In this document: piece after piece, positions 53,575-63,344 of the stretch
How positions within the stretch are numbered: the first letter of the stretch is position 1
Layout: each line of letters opens with the position of its first letter
Notes under the pieces: model-generated
Told to the model about the DNA's origin: nothing
The model's database searches: none
Seen by the model: only the letters and a program-made list of their open reading frames with translations
Origin: Solibacillus cecembensis
GTDB lineage: Bacteria; Bacillota; Bacilli; Bacillales_A; Planococcaceae
NCBI RefSeq assembly: GCF_001439635.1
Contig: NZ_LMBZ01000007.1
Location: 37,621 to 101,620 of the forward strand
Direction of reading: 5' to 3'
DNA length: 64,000 nucleotides
Position numbers and translations under genes: made by a program

Positions 53575-54834
53575 CTGAGCAGCACGATATTAAAGTACCG
53601 AAAGCGCAACTTCAACAAATCAGACAGGATATGCGTCAAAAAGTGAAAAAAGAGAAAAATCGTCGGCAAAGAATGCTATCATCCACTTTGTTATTTGTTA
53701 TTTGTTGTGTTGTTTAGCTTCGTATTGAGTATTCGTATGTCACCGACCGTTGCAGGCTATGTGTCGAAAATTCCAGGTTTTGAACCGATTGTCAGGATGA
53801 TTGCATATGACAAAGGAATCGAAGCGATTATGAAAAATGAATATTTTGAAGAAATCCATTCAACGGCCAGTGCAAATGGTTTAATGGTATCTGTTATAGG
53901 CGTAATTGCTGACAAGTCGGGAATGTCAATTTTCTATGAAGTAGATGCACCGTTTGATATTGCGAAGGTGAATACGAAGGAAGTGAATCTTCTCCAAGAC
54001 GGGAAAGAGATTTTAGCAAGCAAGACGTATGGATGGTTTGAAAATGAACCAACTCAGCATGTAGAGGGCGTAATCGAGATTTCAAATAAAGCAGGTATGT
54101 CCTACAAATCAAAGGAATTTGAACTTATTTTCCAATTTGATGATGAAAAGCAAACGAAAATTCAACTCCCTTTTACATTAAAAAACAATATTCAACCAGA
54201 AAAAGTCATTGCTTACAATAAAGAAATAGATATCAATGGACAAAAGTTTACAATTGAAAATGTAAGAACTTCTCCTTTGCGCATTGCATTGGATATTGCA
54301 ATTGATTCGTCCAATACGATGCAACTTTTAAAATTAGAGGATTTAAATTTAATTGATGAAAATGGCGATGTGTGGGGCACAATTCAAAACGGATTTAGTG
54401 CATCAGGCCATATTCGAGATGGCCGCTTTACAGTTTATATGCAAAGTAATTATTTTGAACAGCTGAAACAATTGACGCTTGCGATTGGCTCTGTATATGC
54501 CGTTCCGAAAGGGCAAGATTTTATAGAGGTAGATTTTACAAAGCAGAAGGTTGTTTCGAAGCCAGACTATTACGATTGGCCAATAGACGTTAACGGAAAA
54601 GAAGTGTCTATTCAAGGAGAGACGTTAGATCCTTATAGGGGAGGATTATTATACAAAGCTTCAAGTCATGGGGAAATTAACTATCCTTCTAGTGAAACAT
54701 TTCGTTATGGTGAAGAACACTTTGAATCAACTTATACGTATGAAGAAGCAGAAGGATTAACGAAAATCGACATTAACTTTTATTCGAATATCATTGGAGA
54801 AAATATCGAAATTCCGATACCATTAAATGAATAG
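53571..54834 (+). pseudogene. DUF4179-type anti-sigma factor gene, frameshifted by a 7-bp duplication
   Basis: ATG 53571 overlaps the sigma stop and encodes a cytosolic N-terminus (IKVPKAQLQQIRQDMRQKVK) leading into the membrane helix. In the helix TTATTTG is present twice in tandem (53691-53704), which shifts the frame to a stop (TAG) within four codons. Removing one copy restores STLLFVVLFSFVLSIRMS and the long external domain (about 380 residues, IPGFEPIVRMIAYDKGIE onward). The truncated product would not hold a sigma factor to the membrane. Confidence 0.85.
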
Positions 54835-54931
54835 TGAGGCAGTTCTCCATTCAAAAAGCACACTCGCCCTTGAACTATTTCCGATAACACTTTAAGCTTA
54901 GAGCAAGTCTTGATTGGAAATGAGGAAAAAA

Positions 54932-55402
54932 ATGATTTCACTAATTGTAGCGCATGATAAAAACTATGTAATCGGCTATGAAAACGCGATGCCGTGGCAT
55001 TTACCAGGAGATTTGCAATATTTCAAGGATATGACGATGGGCAAACCGATTATTATGGGAAGAAAAACATTTGAATCGATCGGTCGTCCGCTACCAGGTC
55101 GTCGCAATATCGTCATTACGCGCAATGCGGATTACCAAGCAGAAGGTATTGAAGTAGTAGGAAGCCTTGAAGCAGCACTGGCACTTGTACAAGATGTAGA
55201 GGAAATTATGATTATCGGTGGTGCTCAAATATTCGAGCAATCCATGGCTATAGCTGATAAATTATACATTACAGAAATTCATCACGAGTTTAACGGGGAT
55301 ACGTTTTTCCCGAAATATGAAGCTTGGCACCGTAAGTCTTGTCAGGAGCCAATTACCGCAAAAGAAGGCTACACATTCCGATATTGTATTTTTGAAAAAT
55401 AA
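54932..55402 (+). CDS. folA: Dihydrofolate reductase
   Basis: A 156-residue NADPH-dependent enzyme producing tetrahydrofolate, target of trimethoprim. Landmarks: MISLIVAHDKNYVIG, the substrate site MPWHLPGDLQYFKDMTMGKP with acidic residue nearby, IIMGRKTFESIGRPLPGR and IMIIGGAQIFEQ. The ATG 54932 follows ATGAGGAAAAAA. thyA, often the partner, is not adjacent. A strong terminator follows. Confidence 0.97.
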   Translation: MISLIVAHDKNYVIGYENAMPWHLPGDLQYFKDMTMGKPIIMGRKTFESIGRPLPGRRNIVITRNADYQAEGIEVVGSLEAALALVQDVEEIMIIGGAQIFEQSMAIADKLYITEIHHEFNGDTFFPKYEAWHRKSCQEPITAKEGYTFRYCIFEK

Positions 55403-55403
55403 T

Positions 55404-55453
55404 AAAACAGCTGGCCCAAACATCGTATTAAACGGATGGGGCAGCTGTTTTTA
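55404..55453. terminator. Bidirectional terminator
   Basis: AAAACAGCTG.CCC pairs with GGG.CAGCTGTTTT around a long loop, with T residues after and A residues before, between convergent folA and the LCP gene. Confidence 0.88.
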
Positions 55454-55454
55454 T

Positions 55455-56408
55455 TTAAGGCTCGATCGATGGGGATGCTTCAAGATGTGCATTTAGCTTA
55501 GTGCTAATTTCTTGAAGCTCTTCGTCATCGAAAATATAGTACCATAGACCATCTTTTTTTCGAATGCCATCACCTTTTTCGAATTGGAGTTGCTCAATAT
55601 TTTTATCGAGTTTGCCATATAACTTTTGTAAATTTAAAATTTGTTTTTGAGAGAAGTTCATCGAAACATTATCACCTAGTACCTCGAAAATATCGTCAAG
55701 TTTCAATAGGATTGTCGGATTTTTGGCTTTTGCAAAAAGTGCCTCCAATAATTGCTTTTGACGAAGCTGGCGACCAAAATCACCGCGCGGATCCTCGTAG
55801 CGAATACGAGAGAATATTAACGCTTCATCACCGTTCAGCGAAATTTCTCCTTTTGGGAATTTATATTCATTACGGATTAATTCCATATCGTTATTCACTT
55901 CGATATTCCCAAGTACGTCGATGATGGATAAGAAGCCTTCCATATTGACCCCCACATAAAAATCGATTGGAATATCTAATGCTTCTTCTACTGTCGCAAT
56001 GGACATCGGAATGCCACCACGTGCATAAGCATGATTGATTTTTTCTGTTGTACCGTTTCCGACAATTTCCACACGAGAATCACGCGGAATACTAAGCATT
56101 TTCATCGTCCCTAAATCCGGATTGACCGTTACGACAATCATTGTATCTGTTCGACCCGTGTCATTTTCGCGCTCATCAATGCCAAGCAATAAAACAGAGA
56201 ATGGATCGATATGCGGTAAAATATCTGGGATTTCCTTAGCGATAGAATCTCCTGTAGGGTTCATTTTTGACATCGCATTTTGGAATGAATTGTAATAATA
56301 AAATACCGTTCCACCTAGCACAATGGCTAGTATTAAAACTGTCCATAATATAATTTTGGTCATTTTCGACCTTTTTTTATGGGTAGTACGTAATTTTTTT
56401 TCAGTCAT
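55455..56408 (-). CDS. LytR-CpsA-Psr (LCP) family cell-wall protein
   Basis: A 317-residue membrane protein: short basic cytoplasmic start (TEKKLRTTHKKRSK), one helix (IILWTVLILAIVLGGTVFYY) and an external LCP domain. Conserved blocks: VLLLGIDERENDTGRTDTMI, LSIPRDSRVEIVGNG, INHAYARGGI and LIFSRIRYEDPRGDFGRQLR. LCP enzymes transfer teichoic acid or other polymers from lipid carriers onto peptidoglycan. ATG 56408 is chosen over a reading 13 codons longer because the helix start fits; AAAGG lies about 13 nt upstream. Confidence 0.93.
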   Translation of the reverse strand: MTEKKLRTTHKKRSKMTKIILWTVLILAIVLGGTVFYYYNSFQNAMSKMNPTGDSIAKEIPDILPHIDPFSVLLLGIDERENDTGRTDTMIVVTVNPDLGTMKMLSIPRDSRVEIVGNGTTEKINHAYARGGIPMSIATVEEALDIPIDFYVGVNMEGFLSIIDVLGNIEVNNDMELIRNEYKFPKGEISLNGDEALIFSRIRYEDPRGDFGRQLRQKQLLEALFAKAKNPTILLKLDDIFEVLGDNVSMNFSQKQILNLQKLYGKLDKNIEQLQFEKGDGIRKKDGLWYYIFDDEELQEISTKLNAHLEASPSIEP

Positions 56409-56594
56409 TATCAGACAAAACCTTTCTACATTGAAATAAATTTTCACCTGTTAAAGACGAAATTTATTCGGCTAGGTTGCAGGCGCACGATATCCCGCTA
56501 ACTATGCCGTATGTTTGATTATCCGATAAATCATTTAAATTGAAAAGGAATACACATTGAATCTTGTCTTTTTTCTTGAAACTAGCTGTATTAA

Positions 56595-57236
56595 CTATAA
56601 ATAATAATAAATACAACTGACCATACAACCACAGCCCATAATGACAAACAAATGCCAAATTGCATGATTATATGGCAAGCGCGTCCATGCATAAAAAATC
56701 GCACCAAATGTAAAAAATAATCCGCCTGCTAATAGCAGTAAAAAGCCATCCCATTGTAAATAGGCATAAATCGGTTTCACAGCAAAAATGATGAGCCAGC
56801 CCATAACTAAATACAGCAGCAGTGAAACGCGTTCAAAACGATGAATAAATAAACATTTAAACACAACACCAAAAATTGCGAGCCCCCAAATAATACAAAG
56901 TAGCACAATACCTAAAGTGCCACCAATTGCGATTAATAAAAAAGGTGTATATGTCCCCGCAATTAATAAATAAATGGAAGAGTGATCCAATATCGCAAAA
57001 ATTCGTTTGTACTTTTGAGGTGCACTATGTAAAAGTGTGGACATTAAAAAGAGGAGTATTAATGTTGCACCAAAAATAGAATAAGAAACAATATGCATAG
57101 CTGTGCCATGTTGAGCAGCATATATAATTAATAAAACACATGCTGGAATACTTAAAATGAACCCAAATCCATGTGTAATGGCATTCCAAAGTTCCTCTTT
57201 AAAATTTTTATAATCAAATGCGTTTTCATAGTGCAT
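56595..57236 (-). CDS. Hemolysin III / PAQR family membrane protein (TrhA-like)
   Basis: A 213-residue protein with seven membrane helices. The family's metal-binding histidines and serine are in place: ELWNAITHGFGFILSI, LLHSAPQKYKRIFAILDHSSI and LPYNHAIWHLFVIMGCGC. Bacterial members (TrhA) are linked to membrane fluidity control rather than true hemolysis. AAAGGAGC lies about 11 nt before the ATG. Single-gene unit. Confidence 0.92.
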   Translation of the reverse strand: MHYENAFDYKNFKEELWNAITHGFGFILSIPACVLLIIYAAQHGTAMHIVSYSIFGATLILLFLMSTLLHSAPQKYKRIFAILDHSSIYLLIAGTYTPFLLIAIGGTLGIVLLCIIWGLAIFGVVFKCLFIHRFERVSLLLYLVMGWLIIFAVKPIYAYLQWDGFLLLLAGGLFFTFGAIFYAWTRLPYNHAIWHLFVIMGCGCMVSCIYYYL

Positions 57237-57467
57237 TTGCTTTCACGCTCCTTTTTTCGTTTCATCCAATAGGTGTTCAAATACATTTGATTTCATTTTA
57301 ATATAAGAAACGGAGAGTAAATATTGTAATTTGTCATATTGTTATACTAGAATATGTCATGACGTAACTATGATAAATCAGGGGTTTATTGAGTGACAAA
57401 TGTCATCTTGGTAAATAATTGATTATTATTTATAATTAGGTGAAGAAATAAAAAGGATGTGTAAAAA

Positions 57468-58313
57468 TTGGGACAAATTCATTTCGTAACGGATTCAACT
57501 TGTGATTTAACGGATGAGGAAATTAAGAAACATGGAATCCATATCGTTCCATTAACAGTACAAATTAATGGGGAGACGTATAAAGACCGCATTGATTTAC
57601 AACCAGATACATTTATGGACTTGATGAACAGTGCTGAGGAGCTTCCAAAAAGCTCGCAGCCGGCTCCAGGTGTTTTTAAAGAAATCTATGATGAATTAGG
57701 AAAAGACGGCGCTCAAATCATTTCGATACATATGACAGGGAGCATGAGTGGAACATTCCAATCAGCTGTTCAAGCATCGGAAATGTCGGAATCAGATGTA
57801 ACGGTCATCGACTCGCGTTATATCGCTTTTGCTTTAGCCTTCCAATTACGTGAAGCGATTCGTCTACGCGATGCAGGGGCAACGGTTGAAGAAATCGTAA
57901 CAGCAGTAAATGAAGTACGTGAAAAATCTCGTTTATTTGTTGTGTTGAACACACTTGATAACATGGTAAAAGGTGGTCGTATTGGCAAAGGGAAAGCGGC
58001 AGTTAGTTCGTTATTAAATATTAAGCCAATCGGGCATTTAGATGCGGGAGAAGTTACAATTTGTGCAAAACCACGCAGTTATAAGCAAGTAATCAAATTT
58101 TTAATGAGCGAGTTCGAAAAAGATACAGCTGGAAAAACAGTCAAATCAATCGGAATTTCTCATGCAAATGCGATTGAAACATTAGTAAATCCATTAATCG
58201 AGCAAATTAAAGCGACAGGCTACGATAAAGAAATCGAAATTGCCTATACATCACCAGTCATTAGTACACATACAGGTGAAGGCGCAATTGGCTTTATGTA
58301 TTACGCGGAATAA
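57468..58313 (+). CDS. DegV family fatty-acid-binding protein
   Basis: A 281-residue two-domain protein that binds fatty acids; such proteins (FakB-like) feed them to the kinase FakA. N-terminal HFVTDSTCDLTDEEIKKHGI, the SSQPAPG motif with ligand-contact serines, ISIHMTGSMSGTFQSAVQAS and VLNTLDNMVKGGRIGKGKAA are typical. The TTG start follows AAAAGGATGTGTAAAAA. A terminator closes the gene. Confidence 0.93.
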   Translation: MGQIHFVTDSTCDLTDEEIKKHGIHIVPLTVQINGETYKDRIDLQPDTFMDLMNSAEELPKSSQPAPGVFKEIYDELGKDGAQIISIHMTGSMSGTFQSAVQASEMSESDVTVIDSRYIAFALAFQLREAIRLRDAGATVEEIVTAVNEVREKSRLFVVLNTLDNMVKGGRIGKGKAAVSSLLNIKPIGHLDAGEVTICAKPRSYKQVIKFLMSEFEKDTAGKTVKSIGISHANAIETLVNPLIEQIKATGYDKEIEIAYTSPVISTHTGEGAIGFMYYAE

Positions 58314-58330
58314 TTATTCATCTTATAGAA

Positions 58331-58368
58331 GCGCTCTAACCTATTTATTCGGTTAGAGTGCTTTTTTT
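58331..58368 (+). terminator. Rho-independent terminator
   Basis: GCGCTCTAACC pairs with GGTTAGAGTGC around a 9-nt loop, followed by seven T residues. Confidence 0.9.
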
Positions 58369-58534
58369 GGAGGTAAATCGAAGCTGTTTAAGCTGAATCC
58401 ATGTCCAATTCTATTTACCGAGGGGGCCTGCAGCTAAAACGAGAAGAAATATTAAGAAATTGAAGCAGTTCATTGTTCCAATCGGAGTAAAATAACTTAT
58501 AATGGAATAATAAAGAATTGAAGGGGAAGTTAGT

Positions 58535-59470
58535 ATGTGGCGATTTGTTTTCATCATCATTTTTGTGTTAAGTCTTGCGGGATGCTCGGTAACAATTGAT
58601 TCGAAAAATAGTGAACCCAAAAGTGATGAGCTGAGTCAAGAACAGCAACAACCAGAAGAAACGAACGTGACTGAATCCGTAGCTGAGCAAGACAGCGAAC
58701 AAGATCAGGAATCAAAAGGATTTGTTGAGTTACTTGAAAATGTTTTTAAAATAGATTGGTCTTCCCGAGTTGATATAGAGGCAAGAGATGTGAAGTATTT
58801 AGCGCTGGGGGATTCCTTAACAAGAGGTGTAGGGGACGAAACACAGGAATTTGGATATACGATTAGGCTTCAAAAGGAACTTGAAAAATGGCCCGCCGTT
58901 CAACAAGTGGAGCTGGATAATCGAGGGAAAAATGGTCGACGCAGCGATCAATTATTAGCGCTCTTGCAAAAGGGGCATTATGATGAAGAAATAGCGGAGG
59001 CAGACTTAATTACGCTGACACTTGGTGGTAATGATGTCATGAAGGTAGTAAAAAAGCATTTATTTTCAATGCAAAAATCAATGTTTGATAAAGCATTACC
59101 GAATTTTATGGTTAACTATGAAGAAATAATGGCAGAAATTCGTATGAGAAATCCGGAAGTCCCGATTATTTTGGTTGGTTTTTATAATCCCTTCTCTATA
59201 ATTGTTGACGAAATTACACCATTCGATCCGATCATCTATGAGTGGAATGCAGATATTGAAAAGATGGCTCAACAAGATGAAAATGCATGTTTTGTTTCGA
59301 TTGAAGATTTATTTACATCAAATGAGGACATGGTATATCATGTAGACTTCTTTCATCCGAATAGTGCTGGATATGATCGGATGACAACACGAATTATCGA
59401 AACGATGCAACAATGTAATATCGAGCAAATGTCGGATGGTTTATTTGGTTTTGAGGAGTGGGAAGAGTGA
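58535..59470 (+). CDS. SGNH/GDSL-type lipase-like lipoprotein (YpmR-like)
   Basis: A 311-residue exported hydrolase. Signal peptide and lipobox LAGC (Cys16 region) are followed by an acidic, glutamine-rich linker to about residue 75. The SGNH blocks are intact: block I YLALGDSLTRGVGDE with the serine, block III TLGGNDVM, and block V VDFFHPNSAGYDRM with Asp and His. It matches YpmR of B. subtilis in place and design. The stop overlaps the start of the next gene (GTGA). First gene of a four-gene run. Confidence 0.92.
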   Translation: MWRFVFIIIFVLSLAGCSVTIDSKNSEPKSDELSQEQQQPEETNVTESVAEQDSEQDQESKGFVELLENVFKIDWSSRVDIEARDVKYLALGDSLTRGVGDETQEFGYTIRLQKELEKWPAVQQVELDNRGKNGRRSDQLLALLQKGHYDEEIAEADLITLTLGGNDVMKVVKKHLFSMQKSMFDKALPNFMVNYEEIMAEIRMRNPEVPIILVGFYNPFSIIVDEITPFDPIIYEWNADIEKMAQQDENACFVSIEDLFTSNEDMVYHVDFFHPNSAGYDRMTTRIIETMQQCNIEQMSDGLFGFEEWEE

Positions 59471-60039
59471 ATAAATGGAAAATTGCATTTCTAATCCTTG
59501 CTGGAGCGATCATTTTCGCCGCAGCTGGACTTTTTTATTATGCCACGGCAGATGTGGAGCAGGCGGTCATAAAGGATCCTGTGTTTCCAGATGGCAATGT
59601 GTTAACGGTTGAAACAACTGCAAAGGAATTTGAATCGATTGCCAAAAAATATATAGGTGAGGAATTGAAAAAAACGCCAATCCAAGTAGAAATGGCGATT
59701 GAGGATAAAATTTATTTATACAGCACGTTGAAGGTCTTTAATGTGGAAGTGCCGATTCAAATGGATTACGATCCGGTAGTAAAAAACGGCAATATTGTTT
59801 TAAAGCAGACAGCTATACATGTAGGGAAAGCAAATATTTCGCCAAAAACGGTGTTGAAGCTTATAAAAGAAAATGTCGATTTCCCAGCTTGGATTACAGT
59901 TCAACCAAACGACGAGGAAATTTATGTGGATCTATCACTTATTAATATTGCGTCGGGTTCAAGAGTGCGAGCAAAAGAAATTGATTTAGCGAATGACAAA
60001 ATATTATTAGAAGTAATTATTCCAAATGACAAGAAATAG
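59467..60039 (+). CDS. ypmS: YpmS-like membrane protein (DUF2140 type)
   Basis: A 190-residue protein: one N-terminal helix (IAFLILAGAIIFAAAGLFYY) and an external beta-rich domain (VPIQMDYDPVVKNGNIVLKQ, then ASGSRVRAKEIDLANDKILL). The GTG start at 59467 is 8 nt after GAGGAG and overlaps the previous stop. In B. subtilis ypmS likewise follows ypmR. Function not established. Confidence 0.88.
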   Translation: MNKWKIAFLILAGAIIFAAAGLFYYATADVEQAVIKDPVFPDGNVLTVETTAKEFESIAKKYIGEELKKTPIQVEMAIEDKIYLYSTLKVFNVEVPIQMDYDPVVKNGNIVLKQTAIHVGKANISPKTVLKLIKENVDFPAWITVQPNDEEIYVDLSLINIASGSRVRAKEIDLANDKILLEVIIPNDKK

Positions 60040-60054
60040 GGAGGGGGTTTGACG

Positions 60055-60582
60055 ATGACAACACAATTTGCAACATTTGCAGGTGGATGTTTCTGGTGCA
60101 TGGTGAAGCCATTTGATGAGCAGCCAGGCATCAAAAGTGTCCTATCAGGTTACACAGGGGGACATGTTGAAAACCCAACGTACGAGCAAGTTTGTAGTGA
60201 AACAACGGGCCATTTAGAGGCGGTACAAATTGCCTTTGATCCGGAAGTTTACCCATATGAGCAGTTAGTGGAACTGTATTGGACATTAATTGATCCAACT
60301 GATACAGGGGGGCAATTTTACGACCGTGGCCAATCCTATTCCACGGCAATTTTTTATGATAATGAACAGCAAAAGGAAATGGCAGAAGCATCGAAAGCCC
60401 GTTTGGAAGCGAGTGGGAAATTTCATGCGCCAATCGCTGTGAAAATCCTTCCAGCAAAAACATTTTATGTGGCGGAAGAATACCATCAACACTATTACAA
60501 GAAAAATCCGGCACACTACAATCGTTATTCTGTCGGGTCAGGCCGCGTAGCATTTATCGAACAGCATTGGGGGCAAAAATAA
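60055..60582 (+). CDS. msrA: Peptide methionine-(S)-S-oxide reductase MsrA
   Basis: A 175-residue repair enzyme for oxidised methionine. The catalytic cysteine motif GGCFWC is at residues 10-15, and family blocks [40 protein letters not shown] and [12 protein letters not shown] follow. The ATG 60055 is 7 nt after GGAGGGGG. msrB starts 1 bp after its stop, so both stereoisomers are repaired by one operon. Confidence 0.97.
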   Translation: MTTQFATFAGGCFWCMVKPFDEQPGIKSVLSGYTGGHVENPTYEQVCSETTGHLEAVQIAFDPEVYPYEQLVELYWTLIDPTDTGGQFYDRGQSYSTAIFYDNEQQKEMAEASKARLEASGKFHAPIAVKILPAKTFYVAEEYHQHYYKKNPAHYNRYSVGSGRVAFIEQHWGQK

Positions 60583-60583
60583 T

Positions 60584-61012
60584 ATGAATAAAGAACAGCG
60601 CTTAAAAGAATTAACGGAAATGCAATATTATGTGACACAGCAGCAAGGAACAGAGCCACCATTTCAAAATGAGTTTGATCAAAATTTTGAAGAGGGGATA
60701 TATGTAGACATCGTATCAGGGAAGCCGTTATTCAGCTCAAAGGACAAGTATGATGCTGGCTGTGGCTGGCCTGCTTTCACAAAGCCACTAGATTCACCCG
60801 AAGTTTCAGAACATGTGGATAGCTCACATGGCATGCGCCGAGTAGAAGTGCGCAGTAAAACGGCTGATTCGCATTTAGGACATGTTTTCCCAGATGGACC
60901 ACAACAATATGGTGGCCTGCGTTATTGTATCAACTCCGCAGCATTACGCTTTATTCCTGTTTCAAAATTACAAGCTGAAGGTTACGGGGAGTATTTGGTC
61001 AAATTTGAATAA
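60584..61012 (+). CDS. msrB: Peptide methionine-(R)-S-oxide reductase MsrB
   Basis: A 142-residue enzyme that reduces the R-sulfoxide of methionine. Landmarks: [41 protein letters not shown] and the catalytic cysteine in [11 protein letters not shown]. The structural-zinc CxxC pairs seen in many MsrB proteins are absent, as in some Bacillus forms. It follows msrA by 1 bp and ends at a strong terminator. Confidence 0.97.
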   Translation: MNKEQRLKELTEMQYYVTQQQGTEPPFQNEFDQNFEEGIYVDIVSGKPLFSSKDKYDAGCGWPAFTKPLDSPEVSEHVDSSHGMRRVEVRSKTADSHLGHVFPDGPQQYGGLRYCINSAALRFIPVSKLQAEGYGEYLVKFE

Positions 61013-61015
61013 AAG

Positions 61016-61058
61016 AAAAAAACTGACGAGGTGTGTAATAAAGCCTCGTCAGTTTTTT
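61016..61058. terminator. Bidirectional terminator
   Basis: AAAAACTGACGAGG and CCTCGTCAGTTTTT pair perfectly around a 12-nt loop, between convergent msrB and the chemoreceptor gene. Confidence 0.93.
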
Positions 61059-61070
61059 GATGTTAACCGA

Positions 61071-62849
61071 TTAAATCTTAAATTCATTCACAACACTTCT
61101 TAAATCATCTGCCTGCGTAGCAAGTTCTACTGCTGAAGCGTTAATTTGCTGCATAGAAGCAGACCCTTGTATAGCAGCAGAAGCGCTTCTTTCCGTATTC
61201 GACGCCGTATTTTCTGCAATCGCTGTTACGTGTACGAAAGAGGCTGTCACATCATGGCTATTTAATAGGGTGTGCTCAATTTGCTGGACCATATGGCTTA
61301 AAATTGTCGATGTTGTTTCTGTTTGCTGCAAAATATTTTGAAGAGAATCCGTCGTTTCATTTGTTACCTCGACACCACGAATAACGGTTTGTACACCCGT
61401 AACATTTTGCTCAATAATCGAACTCACTTCACTTTGAATCGAGCCAACAATCGTTGAGACTTTTCTCGCAGCCAGTTGAGATTGTTCGGCTAATTTCCGC
61501 ACCTCATCTGCTACAACGGCAAATCCACGTCCATGCTCACCAGCTCTTGCCGCCTCAATCGCTGCATTTAATGCCAGTAAATTCGTTTGTTCCGCAATGG
61601 CTGTAATGGTCCCAATAATTGAAGTGATATCCGCTGATTTGCGGCCTAATGCTTCAACAGTGGCAGACGTAGAAGCCATCGTTTCTTCAATATCTTGCAT
61701 AACATTGGAAGAGTGCATAACGGATTGACTGCCAATGTATGCGGCATTTTTCATTTCAATCGATGCTTGCTGAACTTCATGTGCTTTTTCCGTTAATTCA
61801 TGCATCGAATGTTCTAGCTTGCTCATTTCATTTGCTGCCACGCCAATACTCGTCATAATTTCTGTACTATCATTGGCGATGTCCTGCGTTGAATTGGCAA
61901 TTGAATCAATTGTGTGCGAGTTTTCATCGGCTAAAGCCATTAGCTCCTGAGAACTGCCCGACACATTTTCCGCCAAGTTAGATACACGTTTCACTAATGT
62001 TGAAATGGAATCAATTAAAATATTTGTGGAATCTGCAATTTCCGAAAATTCGTCCTTAGTTTTAATGTGCACGCGGCGGGTTAAATCGCCACCAGCCTGT
62101 GCAATATCTAAAATCGAATGATTGATGGCATACGTATTACGTCGAATCGATTTAGATAAAACAATACTTAATGAGATCGTAATGAACACCGCAATTGCGG
62201 ATAAAATGAAAAATGATATTTTCGATGCAAGTGCAAACGCTTCCAAATCTAAAATCGTTTCCTCGTTGTTTTGCTCTAATAATTGGATTAACTTTTCTGT
62301 ATTTTCATCGATATAATTTTTGAAATTTTGACTTCCACTATTTTTGAATATACTTGCAGCGTTTTCATACCCATATTTTTGACGCACTTCAATCGTCGTA
62401 CTAGAATAAGAAATATAATTCAAGTAAAATTGTTGAATCGAGCTTGCTGCTTTGGATTCTTCTTCTCGATTTTCAAGAGAAGTAATGATTTCTTCTAAAT
62501 TCGTATCAATCTGTGATTTTGTCTTTTCAAATGCTTGTAAATATTTTTCGTCACCTGTAATTAAAAACGTTTGTTCATGACTGGTAAGCTTTGCAATATC
62601 ACTTGCTAAACTGTTGATTTGCATCTGTTCTTTTAAGTTTTCATCGGCAAAGTCTCTTAGACTATTTTGCAAATTTGTAATATTAATATACGATAAAATT
62701 TGCATAGCAATAATGATTGCCAATAGTGTGGAGAAACTTAAAATGATTCGACCACGAATGGAGTGCAAGAAGAAAAATTTTGCATTCGTTTTTTTAGATG
62801 CTTTCTTGCTTTTTTTAACCTGATGTTCACTTTTTCTTCTCTTAAGCAA
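61071..62849 (-). CDS. Methyl-accepting chemotaxis protein
   Basis: A chemoreceptor of about 592 residues. A long basic cytoplasmic start ([20 protein letters not shown]) precedes TM1 ([20 protein letters not shown]). The sensor is a helical bundle rich in Glu/Gln (about residues 55-195, [20 protein letters not shown], a CHASE3-like style), then TM2, HAMP and the signalling coil with the tip [20 protein letters not shown]. The start is TTG 62849 after GGTGAG, or GTG 62861. It differs from the other two receptors in sensor and tail. Confidence 0.92.
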   Translation of the reverse strand: MLKRRKSEHQVKKSKKASKKTNAKFFFLHSIRGRIILSFSTLLAIIIAMQILSYINITNLQNSLRDFADENLKEQMQINSLASDIAKLTSHEQTFLITGDEKYLQAFEKTKSQIDTNLEEIITSLENREEESKAASSIQQFYLNYISYSSTTIEVRQKYGYENAASIFKNSGSQNFKNYIDENTEKLIQLLEQNNEETILDLEAFALASKISFFILSAIAVFITISLSIVLSKSIRRNTYAINHSILDIAQAGGDLTRRVHIKTKDEFSEIADSTNILIDSISTLVKRVSNLAENVSGSSQELMALADENSHTIDSIANSTQDIANDSTEIMTSIGVAANEMSKLEHSMHELTEKAHEVQQASIEMKNAAYIGSQSVMHSSNVMQDIEETMASTSATVEALGRKSADITSIIGTITAIAEQTNLLALNAAIEAARAGEHGRGFAVVADEVRKLAEQSQLAARKVSTIVGSIQSEVSSIIEQNVTGVQTVIRGVEVTNETTDSLQNILQQTETTSTILSHMVQQIEHTLLNSHDVTASFVHVTAIAENTASNTERSASAAIQGSASMQQINASAVELATQADDLRSVVNEFKI

Positions 62850-62952
62850 AAAACTCACCACTTTCTGAAAAATTAATGTTTTTATATCTTACTACATAAA
62901 ATTCATAATTAATATATTTTATTGAATAATATGTAAACTTGGAGGAATTCTA

Positions 62953-63177
62953 TTGGGAAAATCATTTTATCACTATGTTTTAACGTTTAGAGGGGGAGAA
63001 TGGTCTGATAAAAAGACGAGATTTTCGGAAAGTATGTTCATTGACTCCGGGTTTCCGAAAAGCTCCGAAAACTTTGAAGAACTTTCATCCTATATTGAAT
63101 GGCAGTCTAATGAGTATTTGACAACATCTGCTTTCGATGAACTTTGGGATTTATATGCACAGAAGTATGATATTTAA
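62953..63177 (+). CDS. YozE family protein (UPF0346)
   Basis: A 74-residue small soluble protein. The TTG start is 8 nt after GGAGG. The sequence matches the YozE fold in full: [12 protein letters not shown] at the start, [14 protein letters not shown] in the middle and [13 protein letters not shown] at the end. Biological role unknown. Stand-alone gene divergent from the chemoreceptor. Confidence 0.9.
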   Translation: MGKSFYHYVLTFRGGEWSDKKTRFSESMFIDSGFPKSSENFEELSSYIEWQSNEYLTTSAFDELWDLYAQKYDI

Positions 63178-63344
63178 CGAGAAGGGTATATAAAAATAGA
63201 TGTGAAACCATTAAATTGTTGTTAGGAGAGTGTTTTACAAAAAAAAAACGGATAATTTAATAAAGAAAGACGTCTAACGATTGAATACCTATGCGAAAAA
63301 AAGTATAATTTATTATGAGTAAATAATGAAAAGAGGTAATTTTA

